64,000 nucleotides of DNA from Actinomadura luzonensis (GTDB lineage: Bacteria > Actinomycetota > Actinomycetes > Streptosporangiales > Streptosporangiaceae), in NCBI RefSeq assembly GCF_022664455.2, contig NZ_JAKRKC020000001.1:5213001-5277000 (forward strand), written 5' to 3'. Shown one piece after another: positions 37,401 through 44,712 of the stretch. The notes beneath the pieces were generated by a model. That model was not told the origin of the DNA. It was given only the letters and a program-made list of their open reading frames with translations, and made no database searches. The translations under genes were made by a program, and so were the position numbers. Position 1 is the first letter of the stretch, and every line of letters begins with the position of its first letter.

Positions 37401-38311
37401 GCAAGGAGCTGGGCCGCGACGTGCCGCTGTCGGCCGTGCTCACCGCGCCGACCGTCGCGCTGCTCGCCGCCGAGCTGCGCCGCCCCCAGGACAACGACGG
37501 CCTCCCGCAGCGGATCGTGCCGCTGCGGCCCGGCGGCGAGCGCGCCCCCCTGTTCCTGTTCCACGCGCTCGGCGGCCAGGTGTTCCGCTACCTGCCGCTG
37601 ACCCGGCACCTCGGGGCCGACCAGCCGGTCTACGCCGTGCAGGCGGCCGGCCTCGCCCCCGGCGAGCGGCCGCACGCCACCCTCGCCGAGATGGTGGACG
37701 ACTACACCGCCCACCTGCTCAAGGTCCGCCCGCACGGCCCGTACGTGCTGGGCGGCTACTGCATCGGCGGCAACATCGCCCTGGAGACCGCCCGCCGGCT
37801 GCGCGAGCTGGGCGAGCGGGTGCCGCTCGTCGTGCTGTTCTACTCCGACGCGGCCGAGCCGGTGCTGCGCGCCTCGCTGGAGGACGACGCCGTCCTGCTC
37901 ACCCACGCCCTGGCCGGCGGCAACGTCGAGGTCGACCTCGACGACCTGCACCGGATGAGCCCCGACGAGCGGCTGCTGGCCGTCATCGACGCCGCCTCCC
38001 GCGCCGGCACCCTGCAGCCCGACACCGCCGACCTGCGCCAGGCCCGCCGCTTCGTCGCGGTCTTCCGCGCGAACGCGCACGCCGTCGGCCACTACCGGCA
38101 CGCCCCCTACGACGGGGACGTGCTGCTGTTCTCCCCGGCCGCGCCGGGCGTCCCGCCCGACGACATGGGCTGGCGGGACGTCGTCACCGGCCGCCTGCGC
38201 ATCTCGCCCATCCACGGCGAGCGCTTCACCGTCATGTACGAGCCCCGGGTCGCCCAGGCGGCCGCCGAGCTGAGGAGCAGCATCGACCATGGCCTCACCC
38301 CCCGCGACTGA
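34421..38311 (+). CDS. Terminal NRPS, C-A-PCP-TE, predicted Ser, Cys-type thioesterase
   Basis: A 1296-residue termination module. C domain about 20-440 begins DAYPLAALQAGMLYHS and has an intact HHAILDGWS. A domain about 450-940: SFDVSVWELFW, AHFVPSML, LICSGEAL, NLYGPTEAAVDV; code DVWHISLVDK by eye, a Ser code. PCP Ser in GGHSLLAL (about 983). TE about 1025-1290: LFLFHALGGQVFRYL, then LGGYCIGGNIALE, in which Cys1114 stands where a normal thioesterase has Ser. The probable catalytic His is in PIHGERFTVM. Cys-type TEs are known from unusual NRPS release steps such as obafluorin beta-lactone and sulfazecin beta-lactam formation. The exporter gene starts 23 bases before this stop. Confidence 0.92.
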   Translation: MTVTTGTTAGAARGLEDAYPLAALQAGMLYHSAYEPDAVTYHDLTTITLRGRFDAGAFTAALAEVTARHPVLRTSIDLTGFKEPLQLVHRTATLPLEVTDLSGDPAAGRRLAAWSEAEKRRPFDWASPPLARAHVHVLPGELFAFSLSFHHAILDGWSVAALVTELLRRYHGHLTGDPLPVVPPGAAFRELVAAERAAVAAPETRGFWQARVADAPGTRLPRLPGPHGEPGAEVLRLPLAAGLVDRLGAAARRVAVPLRTLLLAAHLRVLALVTGEREVMTGLVTHSRPESEAGEEVLGLFLNTVPLRLDVAAATWGELAREVFEAELALLPHRRYPLFEIQRAAGRSPLLDVLFDFRDFHVYQGLPGVEIVGQEFFEQTDVPFAAAFGRSREHGGFDLTLTYDRAQFGAEQVARIGELYLTALGQAADPDADPRPADPYLARDAAAIDGWNATARPYPDAALHELIGEQAARTPDAPAVCYGGTWIGYGELARRAAEVTGRLTAAGVRPGDVAGVFLDRGPDLLPALLGVLGAGAAYLPLEPGLPPERLAYMIEDAGARTVLTTTALAAALPGGVALPVDGPLPAAVGAPRRVHPDALAYVIYTSGSTGRPKGVGVSHRAIVNRLRWMQEAFGLEAGERVLHKTPLSFDVSVWELFWPLTVGAGLVVAEPGAHRDGARLARLAEAHGVTTAHFVPSMLELFLDEPRLPALRRLICSGEALSAELAARCHDRLPHTELHNLYGPTEAAVDVTWHPCEPGEPLIPIGRPVANTRLEVLDADGRRVPVGTPGELCLGGVQLARGYAGRPALTAERFVPDPYGPPGARLYRTGDVARWLPGGEVQYLGRTDFQVKIRGQRVELGEIEALLAAEPAVRAAVVVLRGERLVGYVVPEGDRLPDLAPALRRRLPDHMVPATWVRLDALPVTANGKLDRAALPEPGDAGRAPYLPPRDPFEARLATLWEETLGVESVGVHDDFFALGGHSLLALRLTMRLRKELGRDVPLSAVLTAPTVALLAAELRRPQDNDGLPQRIVPLRPGGERAPLFLFHALGGQVFRYLPLTRHLGADQPVYAVQAAGLAPGERPHATLAEMVDDYTAHLLKVRPHGPYVLGGYCIGGNIALETARRLRELGERVPLVVLFYSDAAEPVLRASLEDDAVLLTHALAGGNVEVDLDDLHRMSPDERLLAVIDAASRAGTLQPDTADLRQARRFVAVFRANAHAVGHYRHAPYDGDVLLFSPAAPGVPPDDMGWRDVVTGRLRISPIHGERFTVMYEPRVAQAAAELRSSIDHGLTPRD

Positions 38312-39569
38312 GCCGCCCACCCTCTGGCGCAACCCCGACTTCCTCAAGCTGTGGAGCGGCGAGAGCCTGTCGCTGGTCGGCTCGCAGGTGACCGTGCTCG
38401 CCATGCCGGTCGTCGCCTACCTGTGGCTGCACGCCTCGGTCGCCGAGATGGGCGTGCTCGGCGCGCTGTCCAGGCTGCCCATGGTGCTGTTCTTCGTCGT
38501 GGGCGTCTGGGTGGACCGGATGCGCCGCCGGCCCGTGCTGGTCTGGAGCGACGTGATCCGGGCGTTCATGCTGGCCACCGTGCCGCTGCTGTTCGTCATG
38601 GACCTGCTGACGTTGTGGTGGCTGTACGTCGTGGTGTTCGTCATGGGCGTCTTCGGGGTGCTGTTCGAGATCGCCTACCGGTCGTACCTGCCGGTGCTGG
38701 TGCCGGCCGAGCACCTCGGCGACGGCAACAGCAAGCTCCAGCTCAGCGACTCGATGTCCAAGGCGGTCGGGCCGAGCCTCGCCGGGTTCCTCATCGCCAC
38801 CCGCTCGGCGCCGCTGGTCATCATCGTGGACGCGGTCAGCTACGCCCTGTCGGCGCTGTTCCTGGTCTCCATCCGCAAGCGTGAGGACCCGCCGCCGGCC
38901 GACGCGGGCGGCACCATGATCGCGGCGATCCGGGCGGGGTTCGGCTGGGTGATGGGCCACCCGGTCGTCCGCCCGCTGGCCGTCGCGAGCGCCGTGTACT
39001 CCTTCTTCGACATCGGCATCCTGCAGACCCTGCTGATCCCGTACCTGATCGAGGGGCCCGGCGTGCCGGCCGGCTGGGTCGGGGGCGTGCTCGCGGTCGG
39101 CGGGGTCGGCGCGGTGGCCGGGGCGTGGCTGTCGGTGCGGCTGATGAAGGGCGTCGGGCCGGGGCCCACCATGTTCTGGTCCACGGTGATCGGCAACAGC
39201 GCGCTCATCCTGGTGCCGCTGGCCGGCGGGCCGCTGTGGCTGGCGATCGGCGTGCTGGCGTTCTCGCAGCTGCTCGTCGGGCTGTGTACGCAGGTGTTCG
39301 TGGTCAACAACATCACCGTGCTGCAGTCGGCGACGCCGCGCGAGCTGGTCGGCCGGGTCATCGCCACCATTTGGGCGATGGGGCTGGTGCCCGCGCCGCT
39401 CGGCGCCCTGCTGGCGGGGCTGCTCGGCGAGGCCGTCGGGATGCGGCCGGTGGTGCTGGCGGCGGCGCTGATCGGCGCGATCGTGCCGATGATCGTGCTG
39501 GCGCTGTCGCCGATCCCCCGCATGCGCGAGATCCCGCGGGCCCCGGCCGGCGCGGACACCCCCGCCTGA
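38289..39569 (+). CDS. MFS exporter of the cluster
   Basis: A 426-residue membrane protein of the MFS_3/TMR type (relatives include enterobactin exporter EntS and macrolide efflux proteins). Features: NPDFLKLWSGESLSLVGSQV at the N-terminus, GVWVDRMRRRPVLVWSD as loop 2-3 motif, IAYRSYLPVLVPAEHLGDGN after helix 4, and LVGRVIATIWAMG in the second half. About 11-12 hydrophobic segments. Overlap of its start with the NRPS stop and the terminator hairpin after it mark it as the last gene of the operon. It probably exports the peptide product and may confer self-protection. Confidence 0.88.
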   Translation: MASPPATEPPTLWRNPDFLKLWSGESLSLVGSQVTVLAMPVVAYLWLHASVAEMGVLGALSRLPMVLFFVVGVWVDRMRRRPVLVWSDVIRAFMLATVPLLFVMDLLTLWWLYVVVFVMGVFGVLFEIAYRSYLPVLVPAEHLGDGNSKLQLSDSMSKAVGPSLAGFLIATRSAPLVIIVDAVSYALSALFLVSIRKREDPPPADAGGTMIAAIRAGFGWVMGHPVVRPLAVASAVYSFFDIGILQTLLIPYLIEGPGVPAGWVGGVLAVGGVGAVAGAWLSVRLMKGVGPGPTMFWSTVIGNSALILVPLAGGPLWLAIGVLAFSQLLVGLCTQVFVVNNITVLQSATPRELVGRVIATIWAMGLVPAPLGALLAGLLGEAVGMRPVVLAAALIGAIVPMIVLALSPIPRMREIPRAPAGADTPA

Positions 39570-39592
39570 GCCCCCGCCTGAGCCCGCCTGAG

Positions 39593-39617
39593 CCCGCCGC
39601 CGGGCTCGGGCGGCGGG
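39593..39617. terminator. Bidirectional terminator-like hairpin
   Basis: Perfect 9-base G/C arms (CCCGCCGCC / GGCGGCGGG) with a 7-base loop between the convergent MFS and LLM genes. Just upstream GCCTGAGCCC is repeated several times. No T-run, as usual in actinomycetes. Confidence 0.6.
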
Positions 39618-39623
39618 GCGGCG

Positions 39624-40661
39624 TCAGGCGTTCAGCTCGGCCAGCCAGCCGAGCTGGTCGGCGCGGTCCTCCGCGGTGGGCGCGTTCAGGCCGACGATCA
39701 GCCTGGTCGCGCCCGCCTTCCGGTACGCCTCCAGCCGCTCGCGCACCCGGGCGGGCGTGCCGCACAGCGCGAGGGCGTCCACCACGTCGTCCGGCACCTC
39801 CTCCATCGCCTCGCCGAGGTCGCCGTCGAGGTAGGCGTCCCGCACCCGGGCCGCCGCCGGGCCGAAGCCGAGCCGGTGCGCGAGCCGGTTGTAGAAGTTG
39901 ACCTCCCTGGTGCCCATGCCGCCCAGGTAGAGCGCCAGCATCGGCCGTACGAGGTCGCGGGCGTAGTCGGCGTCGTCGTCCACCATGGCCATGACCATCG
40001 GCGAGACCTCCACCCGGTCCGCGTCCCGCCCGGCGCGGGCGGCCCCGGCCCGCAGGTGCTCCATCGACTCGGCGAGGTGCTCGGGCGGGAAGTGGATCGG
40101 CAGCCAGCCGTCGGCGATCTCCCCCGCCAGCGCCACCGCCTTCGGCCCCATGGCCGCCAGGTGCACCGGCAGCGGCTCCCGCACCGGCGAGATCGTCATG
40201 CTGAGCGCCTTGCCGCGGCTGTCCGGCAGCGGCAGCACGAGCTCCGGCCCGGCGTGCTCGACCGGCCGGCCCGCCAGCGCCGTCCGCACGACCGCCACGT
40301 AGTCGCGCAGGTGGGCGAGCGGGCGTTCGTAGCGCCGGCCGTGCCAGCCCTCGGCCACCTGCGGCCCGGACACGCCGAGCCCGAGCAGGAACCGGCCGCC
40401 CGACACCCGGTCGATCGTGGCCGCGGCCATCGCCGCCGAGATCGCGGTGCGGCCCGTCACCTGGATGACGCCGCTGCCGAGGCCGATCCGCTCGGTGCCG
40501 GCCGCCAGCCAGGCCAGCGTGGTCGCCGGATCGGCGCCGTAGCCCTCCGAGGCCCACACCGAGTCGTAGCCGAGCCGTTCCGCCTCGCGCGCCAGCATGA
40601 GCTGGGCGTCGGGGCCGGCCGCCACGGGGCCGAGGGTGCCGATGCTGAATCCGAGCCGCAC
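39624..40661 (-). CDS. LLM-class (F420-type) oxidoreductase
   Basis: A 345-residue TIM-barrel protein of the luciferase-like monooxygenase superfamily. N-terminal RLGFSIGTLGP, REAERLGYDSVWASEGYG, RIGLGSGVIQ, and GGRFLLGLGVSGPQVAEGWHG are typical of the F420-dependent group (methylene-tetrahydromethanopterin reductase-like). The mid-protein VHLAAMGPKAVALAGEIADG and C-terminal CGTPARVRERLEAYRKAG complete the family pattern. GTG 40661 is used. The substrate cannot be predicted. It lies 100 bases downstream of the riboflavin fusion gene on the same strand and could share its transcript. Confidence 0.85.
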   Translation of the reverse strand: MRLGFSIGTLGPVAAGPDAQLMLAREAERLGYDSVWASEGYGADPATTLAWLAAGTERIGLGSGVIQVTGRTAISAAMAAATIDRVSGGRFLLGLGVSGPQVAEGWHGRRYERPLAHLRDYVAVVRTALAGRPVEHAGPELVLPLPDSRGKALSMTISPVREPLPVHLAAMGPKAVALAGEIADGWLPIHFPPEHLAESMEHLRAGAARAGRDADRVEVSPMVMAMVDDDADYARDLVRPMLALYLGGMGTREVNFYNRLAHRLGFGPAAARVRDAYLDGDLGEAMEEVPDDVVDALALCGTPARVRERLEAYRKAGATRLIVGLNAPTAEDRADQLGWLAELNA

Positions 40662-40761
40662 TGCCGCCTCCTCATCGCCGATCTTGCTCTACTGTCCCGC
40701 ACAAGCCGCGCCGAGACCAGGGGCGGGATCGGCCCGCGCCCCGGTCCCGCCCGCGCGGGCG

Positions 40762-41988
40762 CTACAACCAGGCGCGGAGGGCGTCGATGTCGACCAGCGG
40801 CAGCCCCCAGCGCAGCGCGGACGTCTCCAGGTCGGCCGCGCCCGCCATGACCCCGTCGCGCCGCATCACCTCGCAGCACACGCCGACCGGCGGCAGCCCG
40901 GCGGCCAGGCACAGGGCGACCGTCGCCTCGGTGTGCCCGGCCCGTTCCCGCAGCAGGCCGGGGCGGGCGGCGATCGGGACGACGTGGCCGGGGGAGGTGA
41001 AGTCGGCGGGCCTCGCCTCCGGGTGGGCGAGCCGCCGCACGGTCGCGGCGCGCTCGGCGGCGCTGACCCCGGTGCCGGTGGCGGCGGCCAGGTCGACCGG
41101 CGTGTAGAAGGCGGTGCCCTGGCGGTCGCCCTCGCCGCTCAGCGCCGGGATCTCCAGCCGGTCCAGGATCTCGGGCGCGCACGGCACGCACGGGTAGCCG
41201 TACACCTCGGTCAGCAGGAAGGTGAAGGCGGCCGGGCGCAGGTGCGCGCCGGCGAGGATGACATCGCCCTCGGCCTCGCGCTCGGGGTCCCACACCATGA
41301 CGGCGCCGCCGGCGGCGAGCTGCGACACCGCCTTCTCCACCCCGGCCCGGCCCGCGAGGTGCCCGGCCCAGCCCAGTGCCGCGACCGCGCGGGCGACGTG
41401 CGCGCCGGCGGTGGCCGGGCCGGCCGCCGCGAGACGGCCCACCACGTCGGACTCGATGTTGACGCGCTCGCCCGCGGACAGCCCGGCCAGCGTCGTGCCG
41501 GCCAGCGTGGACGGGATCAGCGCCACCGAGAACCGGTCCTTGACGATCTCGGCGACGGTCAGGCTCACGCCGTCGACGGCGACCGAGCCCTTGGCCGCGA
41601 TCCTGGCCAGGAACCGTTCCGGCGGGCGGATCCACACCCGCCGCCCCCGGCCGGGGTCGTCGTCGACGCGGACGACCTTGCCGACGCCGTCGACGTGGCC
41701 CTGCACCAGATGGCCGTCAAGGGGGTCGCCGACGGCGAGCGGGGTCTCCAGGTTGACCCGCCGCCCCGGCTCCGGGAGCTGGTCGAACGTCGTCCTGCGC
41801 CGGGTCTCGGCGCTGATCGACATGCCGACGAGGTCGTGCTCCACGCGCTCGGCGGTCAGCCGGACGCCCGCGACGTTGAGCGAGCCGCCGGGCGTCAGCC
41901 GTCCCGCGCACTTGGCCGCGCGGACGCCGATGCCGCCCGGGCCGGCGTACTCGATCACGCCGACCTCGTGGATCCTTCCGGTGAACAT
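40762..41988 (-). CDS. Riboflavin synthase / DHBP synthase fusion
   Basis: A 408-residue bifunctional protein. Residues 1-200 are riboflavin synthase alpha chain with its two lumazine-binding repeats (MFTGRIHEVGVIE; GHLVQGHVDGVGKV; GVSLTVAEI), which dismutates 6,7-dimethyl-8-ribityllumazine. Residues about 210-408 resemble 3,4-dihydroxy-2-butanone-4-phosphate synthase (RibB): REAEGDVILAGAHL (usually ENEGD), DRQGTAFYTPVD, GHVVPIAARPGLLRERAGHT, EATVALCLAAGLPPVGVCCE. Most actinobacteria carry ribE and ribBA as separate genes; here the GTP cyclohydrolase part is absent and the RibB half is divergent. ATG 41988 is chosen because MFTG is the family N-terminus, with AAGGGA upstream. A riboswitch-like leader precedes it. 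Confidence 0.88.
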   Translation of the reverse strand: MFTGRIHEVGVIEYAGPGGIGVRAAKCAGRLTPGGSLNVAGVRLTAERVEHDLVGMSISAETRRRTTFDQLPEPGRRVNLETPLAVGDPLDGHLVQGHVDGVGKVVRVDDDPGRGRRVWIRPPERFLARIAAKGSVAVDGVSLTVAEIVKDRFSVALIPSTLAGTTLAGLSAGERVNIESDVVGRLAAAGPATAGAHVARAVAALGWAGHLAGRAGVEKAVSQLAAGGAVMVWDPEREAEGDVILAGAHLRPAAFTFLLTEVYGYPCVPCAPEILDRLEIPALSGEGDRQGTAFYTPVDLAAATGTGVSAAERAATVRRLAHPEARPADFTSPGHVVPIAARPGLLRERAGHTEATVALCLAAGLPPVGVCCEVMRRDGVMAGAADLETSALRWGLPLVDIDALRAWL

Positions 41989-42012
41989 GCCCGATTCCCT
42001 TCGTGCCGGCGT

Positions 42013-42033
42013 CGGCCGCGTCCGTCGCGGCCG
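42013..42033 (-). promoter_or_regulatory. Hairpin between riboswitch-like leader and start codon
   Basis: Perfect 8-base arms CGGCCGCG / CGCGGCCG with a 5-base loop, between the riboswitch-like domain and the AAGGGA ribosome-binding site of the riboflavin fusion gene. It could be the expression platform. Role inferred from position. Confidence 0.45.
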
Positions 42034-42062
42034 GATGGCGTCAGGGACCTTCGACGGGGGTC

Positions 42063-42172
42063 CGAGAGGGCGGGGTGTCACCGCGTGGCTCCGGAGTCGC
42101 GCCGGATCGTTCCTCCCGCGCGGAGGAACCGGGGGGCTGTCACCCCCGCACCTGGAATCGCACCGCCTCCAC
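42063..42172 (-). ncRNA. Divergent FMN-riboswitch-like (RFN) leader
   Basis: Read on the - strand, the leader has the two-half layout of an FMN riboswitch. Half one: GGTGCGATTCC (42163-42153; canonical GGTGAAATTCC), then GGGGGTGACAGCCCCC (canonical GGCGGTGACAGTCCGC). Next comes a variable hairpin GTTCCTCC-GCGCG-GGAGGAAC, exactly where the RFN variable arm sits. Half two: GATCCGGCGCGACTCCGGA (canonical GATCCGGTGGAATTCCGGA), then GCCACGCGGTGACACCCCG (canonical ACCGACGGTGAAAGTCCGG). The nearly invariant AA of both GAAATT loops and the 3' GGATGGGAG block are changed, so ligand binding may be altered or lost. It lies upstream of riboflavin genes, which supports homology. Confidence 0.65.
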
Positions 42173-42175
42173 CGT

Positions 42176-42194
42176 AACCGGCGTCCGGCCGGTT
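42176..42194 (-). terminator. Hairpin after the lipoprotein gene
   Basis: Perfect 7-base arms AACCGGC / GCCGGTT with a 5-base loop, 13 bases after the stop of the lipoprotein gene at 42208 and directly before the riboswitch-like leader. Likely separates the two transcription units. Confidence 0.45.
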
Positions 42195-42207
42195 GGGAAC
42201 AGCGGGA

Positions 42208-42711
42208 TCACCGCCCGGCGTACTCCAGGTCGATCGAGTCGGTGCGGGAGCTCCACGTCAGCTTCAGCCGCCAGCAGCCGGGGCTCGGCACATCGACGTA
42301 GGAGGGCCCCGGGCCGCCCAGGACCTTGATCCGCGTCGGCGGGCCGGTGCCGCCGAGCCGCGCCTCGATGAGCAGGGGGTCGGACGGGACCAGCGGCGCC
42401 CGCGAACGCCACAGCACCTTGTTGGCCCGGTCCGGCAGCGGCGGGCTGTACAGCGGGTAGCCGAAGAGCACGGCGAGCATGTCGCCGCTCTCGCTGGCGG
42501 CGTAGCGGACCTTCGTGCCGGGGGTGAAGCCGGCGTTCGCCCACACGGGCGGTTCCGCGTCGACCACCCGGGCCGGCGTGCACGGCGCCGCGGCGGCGGC
42601 GCCGGTCGCCGCGGGGCCCGGCGAGCGAAGGGCGGGGGCGGCCTCGCTCGTGCAGGCGGCCGAGGCGAGCAGGAGCGCGGCCGCCACCACGCTGAGATAC
42701 CGCGACCGCAT
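42208..42711 (-). CDS. Secreted lipoprotein, unknown function
   Basis: A 167-residue protein with a lipoprotein signal (MRSRYLSVVAAALLLASAAC, lipobox Cys20) followed by an Ala/Pro linker. The mature domain has two further Cys (PCTPARV near 43 and PGCWRLKLTW near 150) that could form a disulfide, and ends in beta-strand-like WRLKLTWSSRTDSIDLEYAG. I do not recognise a named family; similar small actinobacterial lipoproteins with a WANAGF segment are annotated as hypothetical. It is followed by a terminator-like hairpin. Confidence 0.7.
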   Translation of the reverse strand: MRSRYLSVVAAALLLASAACTSEAAPALRSPGPAATGAAAAAPCTPARVVDAEPPVWANAGFTPGTKVRYAASESGDMLAVLFGYPLYSPPLPDRANKVLWRSRAPLVPSDPLLIEARLGGTGPPTRIKVLGGPGPSYVDVPSPGCWRLKLTWSSRTDSIDLEYAGR

Positions 42712-42782
42712 CGGCCGACCTCCGGAGGCGGGAGTTCCGCCTCCCAACGTACCGGCGACGGCGCGGGGGCGGAACGGGCCGA

Positions 42783-43226
42783 TCAGCCGCCCGCCGGCTC
42801 CGCCGTGGCGGGGGCGCGGAACCAGGCCGCGCCGCGCTGCGTGTCCATGTACTCGCGGACCCGCCTGACCAGCCCCGACTCCAGCTCGAAGACGAAGCAG
42901 TACTCGTTGTCGTAGTGGCCGCCGTGCGCCAGCGTGGCCCGCAGCCGCGCCTCGGCCACGACCGTGTCGCCGTCGGCGTGGACGCCGGTGAACGTGACGG
43001 ACACGTCGTCGACGAAGACCGCGGGGAACTCCTCGGTCAGGAACCGCACGATCCGGTCCCGGCCGATGAGGTGATGGGTGCCGTCGAGGGCGAGGGCGGT
43101 GGCGTTGCCGGGCGGGGCGAGCCATTCCGCGTCGGGCGTGAAGAGGGCGCCCACCCGGCCGGGGTCCCGGGTGGCGAAGACCCGCCACGCGTCCATGATC
43201 ACTTGCTTGCTCGGCACCGCGCCCAT
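42783..43226 (-). CDS. SnoaL/NTF2-like small protein
   Basis: A 147-residue protein of the SnoaL-like (nuclear transport factor 2) alpha+beta barrel superfamily: MDAWRVFATRDPGRVGALFT, the GRDRIVRFLTEEFPAVF helix, and a C-terminal beta sheet (NEYCFVFELESGLVRRVREY). A GAGGAGGTCA ribosome-binding site precedes ATG 43226. Members range from polyketide cyclases and ketosteroid isomerases to stress proteins. No catalytic role can be assigned from sequence, and it is not close to either biosynthetic cluster. Divergent from the Ada-like gene. Confidence 0.8.
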   Translation of the reverse strand: MGAVPSKQVIMDAWRVFATRDPGRVGALFTPDAEWLAPPGNATALALDGTHHLIGRDRIVRFLTEEFPAVFVDDVSVTFTGVHADGDTVVAEARLRATLAHGGHYDNEYCFVFELESGLVRRVREYMDTQRGAAWFRAPATAEPAGG

Positions 43227-43362
43227 GCGCTGACCTCCTCGTGGATTCCCGCCCCGATTCTGCTGCGCCGCCGGGGCAGGAATCTGGTCAGATCCGGCCA
43301 GGTTCGGCGGCCGGCCCCGATCCGGGCGGCGCCGCGGGGCCGGGCGGTGCCATCCTGGGGGC

Positions 43363-44712
43363 GTGAACGCCGTCGGCGCCGTCCTGACCACCGGCATCTA
43401 CTGCCGCGACGACTGCCCCGGCCGCCCCCTCCCGGCGAACGTCGCCCGCTACCCGTTCGCGGCCGCGGCCGAGGCGGCCGGCTTCCGCGCCTGCCACCGC
43501 TGCCGCCCGTACCGGCGGGACCTCACGCCGCCGCCCGAGGCCGGCCGGCCCGGGCCGGCCGCGGCCGGGATGCCCGAGCTGGTGTGCCGGGCCGTCCGGC
43601 TCATCGCCGGGGGAGCGCTGGACGGCGCGACGGAGAACGACCTCGCCGATCGGCTCGGCGTCTCACCCCGGCACCTGCGGCGCCTGTTCCTCCAGCACGC
43701 CGGGGTGACGGCCGACCGGCTGGCCCGCTCGCGGCGCGCGCACTTCGCCCGGCGGCTGCTCGACGACACCGACCTGCGGGTGGCCGAGATCGCCTTCGCT
43801 GCGGGGTTCGGCAGCGTCCGGCAGCTCAACCGGGTGCTCGCCGAGGTCTTCCGCGCCACCCCGCGCGAGCTGCGGGCCCGGCGGCGGGTCGCGGACCGGC
43901 TGCTGGCGGACGGCGGGCTGCCCGTCCGGCTCGCCCACGACGCGCCGCTCGACCTCGCCGCCGCCCTGCGCCACCTGGCCGGGCGCGCGACGCCCGGCGT
44001 CGAGGCGGTCACCGGCGGCGCCTACCGGCGGGTCATCCTGGTCGACGACGACCCGGGGATGATCGAGATCAGCGCGCGTTCGCCGGCCGAGCTGCTGCTC
44101 GTCGCCCACCTGCCCCGGCTCGACGGCCTGATCCACCATGTCGGACGGGCGCGGCGGATCTTCGCCCTCGACGAGCCCGGCGGCCCGTACGGCTTCTGGG
44201 ACGCGTTCGAGAGCGGCGTGCACGACCTCGTGCGGGCCGCGCTGCCGGACCCGGCACGGGCCCGGGCCGCGCTGCGCGAGCTCGCCGCCCGCTTCGGCAC
44301 GCCCGTGCCCGGCCTCGCTCCCGTGGGGCTCACCACGGCGTTCCCGCGGGCGGAGGCCCTGGCCGCCGCCGGCCCCGCCGCCCCCGGCGCCCTGGCCACG
44401 CCGCCCGACGGCCCTGTGCGCGTACGCCCGCGCGCACGCGACCCCGCCCGGCCGGGACGGACCGGCGGCCCCGGCGGGCTGAGGCCGGATGCTGTCAGCG
44501 GCGGACCCAGAGGCCGGCCCTGGACGACGGGGTCGGCTCAGAGGTCGACGACGGTGCCGGCGGTCGCGACGGCCAGGTCGCCCGCGTACGCGGCGGCGGC
44601 CGCGGCGAGCGACGGCTCGGCCGGGGTGCCCGGCCACAGGTGGGTGAGCAGCAGGCGGCCGGCGCCCGCGGCCGCCGCCGTGCGGCCGGCCGCGCGGGCG
44701 CTGGACAGGTAG
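43363..44712 (+). pseudogene. Ada metal-binding / AraC HTH / AlkA-like protein, eroded at both ends
   Basis: The frame encodes an Ada-type zinc domain (TGIYCRDDCPGRP with FRACHRCRP giving the four Cys), an AraC-type DNA-binding domain (LADRLGVSPRHLRRLF; VAEIAFAAGFGSVRQLNRVL) and the N-terminal domain of AlkA-type 3-methyladenine glycosylase (LDLAAALRHLAGRA). The normal leader of about 25 residues before the first Cys pair is missing. The glycosylase domain (FWDAFESGVHDLVRAALPD) lacks the QQVS segment, and the helix-hairpin-helix with catalytic Asp never appears. The last 60 codons are low-complexity and run through the coding region of the oppositely oriented MBL gene. The gene for repair of alkylated DNA is therefore probably decayed, or shortened into a regulator. 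Confidence 0.55.

Noticed and set aside
44538..44712. C-terminal extension of the Ada-like protein as genuine coding sequence
   Set aside because: Low-complexity Ala/Arg reading antisense to conserved parts of the MBL hydrolase.
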